From Teichococcus oryzae (lineage in GTDB: Bacteria > Pseudomonadota > Alphaproteobacteria > Acetobacterales > Acetobacteraceae), in the NCBI RefSeq assembly GCF_008386565.1, contig NZ_VUKA01000001.1, forward strand, positions 62,001 to 126,000: DNA of 64,000 bases. The letters run 5' to 3'. This document shows positions 63,497-64,000 of the stretch, one piece after another. Position 1 is the stretch's first letter. Each line of letters starts with the position of its first letter. The position numbers and the translations under genes were made by a program. The notes under the pieces were generated by a model that had not been told where the DNA came from, searched no databases, and saw only the letters and a program-made list of their open reading frames with translations.

Positions 63497-63856
63497 TCAG
63501 CCGCACACCTTTTCCAGGGCGGTGATGAGGTCGCGCGGATCATAGGGCTTGGCCAGGACCGGCACATCGCGGTGCCGCTCCGGCAGCCCGGCGGCGCCAT
63601 AGCCTGTGGCGACCACGAAGGGGATGGCGTGGTCGTTCAGAAGATCGGCCACCGGAGTGGAAGCCTGCCCCGCGAGGTTGATGTCGAGCACCGCCGCTTC
63701 CGGCTGCTCGGCCTCGAACAGGGCCAGGGCCTCCTCCACCGTGGCCGCGGGGCCGAGCACGACGGCGCCGGCCTCCAGCAACGCATCTTCCACCAGCATG
63801 GCGATCAGCGCCTCATCCTCCACCACCAGGATGCGCCGCCCATTCAAGCCGCTCAT
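63497..63856 (-). CDS. Single-domain response regulator
   Basis: 119 residues, a receiver domain alone: acidic pair at E13-D14, phosphorylated D58, Thr at ATGYG and Lys in VLAKPYD. There is no output domain, so it acts by protein contacts. Its start overlaps the end of the histidine kinase by 4 bases (ATGA), which shows they are a pair. Similar single-domain receivers of alphaproteobacteria act with HWE kinases. Confidence 0.9.
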   Translation of the reverse strand: MSGLNGRRILVVEDEALIAMLVEDALLEAGAVVLGPAATVEEALALFEAEQPEAAVLDINLAGQASTPVADLLNDHAIPFVVATGYGAAGLPERHRDVPVLAKPYDPRDLITALEKVCG

Positions 63857-64000
63857 GCGGATTCCTCTTCCACCACGGGTCCGTTCACGGGGCGAAAGCG
63901 AATGGCCGCCATGAACCCATTCTTGTCATAGTCCAGCTTCACGGAGGAGCCGGGGCCCAGCTCCGCCGGCAGGCCGCGCTCCAGCATGCGGCTGCCGAAG
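63853..64000 (-). CDS. Histidine kinase, C-terminal end (cut by window edge)
   Basis: Only the last ~48 residues are visible: GSRMLERGLPAELGPGSSVK and then LDYDKNGFMAAIRFRP, the end of the ATPase domain of HWE/HisKA_2-type kinases. The rest lies beyond base 64000. It overlaps the response regulator by 4 bases. Confidence 0.75.
   Translation of the reverse strand, partial: FGSRMLERGLPAELGPGSSVKLDYDKNGFMAAIRFRPVNGPVVEEESA

Noticed and set aside
1..64000. tRNA, rRNA, CRISPR array, transposase or integrase
   Set aside because: I read both strands for tRNA-like TTCGAATCC arms, repeat-spacer patterns and transposase or integrase motifs, and found none. A short or degenerate copy could still be missed without a tool search.

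Overview
The window is about 64 kb of chromosomal DNA from a high-GC (roughly 70%) alphaproteobacterium. An aerobic Acetobacteraceae member (Roseomonas-like) is the best guess. This rests on strong G/C preference at third codon positions, a petABC operon with an alphaproteobacterial Rieske subunit, a DUF3035 (BamF-type) lipoprotein, a Bug-family (TctC) binding protein, a single-domain response regulator next to an HWE-type kinase, and a GTTC-N7-GTTC LexA site. The taxonomic call is inference from content, not from a marker search. There are no rRNA or tRNA genes, CRISPR arrays, insertion sequences or phage genes that I can see, so this is core chromosome with small accessory islands.

Layout. 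1-6.2 kb: the 5' part of dapF, a Tat-exported serine hydrolase, then rpmI-rplT and pheS-pheT with a strong terminator or attenuator between them. 6.3-10.2 kb: a DUF2231-Rieske-hemerythrin fusion protein and an amino-acid ABC importer (binding protein and two permeases, no ATPase). 10.3-23.2 kb, all on the minus strand: mutL, pgi, an M16 protease pair, DUF3035 lipoprotein, lspA, ileS, an epoxide-hydrolase-like enzyme, ribF and a LOG-family nucleosidase. 23.4-32.1 kb, mostly plus strand: M20 carboxypeptidase, DUF1810, ferredoxin-NADP reductase, a GST-glyoxalase-FkbM cluster with overlapping start and stop codons, a MraY/WecA-type sugar-phosphate transferase, a YjbF-type lipoprotein, a PPOX protein and radC. 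32.1-38.4 kb: corA, hydroxybutyryl-CoA dehydrogenase with etfA-etfB, a twin-TM small protein and a large MscS channel. 38.5-45.7 kb: an Ile-rich leader peptide ahead of an ACT-domain protein, a TauE/LysR divergent pair, an aromatic amino-acid operon (chorismate mutase, hisC, prephenate dehydrogenase), metX and a methyltransferase. 45.7-59.5 kb is more accessory: a BTAD/TPR regulator, a repeat-bearing 79-aa peptide with a DUF6065 protein, a LexA-box radical SAM protein, DUF2214/DUF6152 membrane proteins, cca, an AT-rich Fur-like control region between a Cys-rich protein and an ABC exporter, a frameshifted DUF1003 gene, flavin reductase, tyrosine phosphatase, a Bug-family binding protein and hemF. 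59.6-64 kb: petABC (cytochrome bc1), mtnP, and a response regulator with the C-terminal end of its histidine kinase.

How the genes work together. Several groups are classical: translation (rpmI, rplT, pheST, ileS, cca), envelope biogenesis (lspA, DUF3035, M16 pair), aerobic electron transfer (etfAB feeding the quinone pool, petABC, hemF for heme) and amino-acid/methyl metabolism (tyrC-hisC-chorismate mutase, metX, mtnP).

The items most worth following are: the 79-aa protein with two copies of a 15-residue motif just upstream of a DUF6065 gene; the exact LexA box in front of the SplB-like radical SAM gene; the three-domain Rieske-hemerythrin fusion; the single-base frameshift in the DUF1003 gene; and the Ile-rich leader peptide upstream of an IlvM-like ACT protein.
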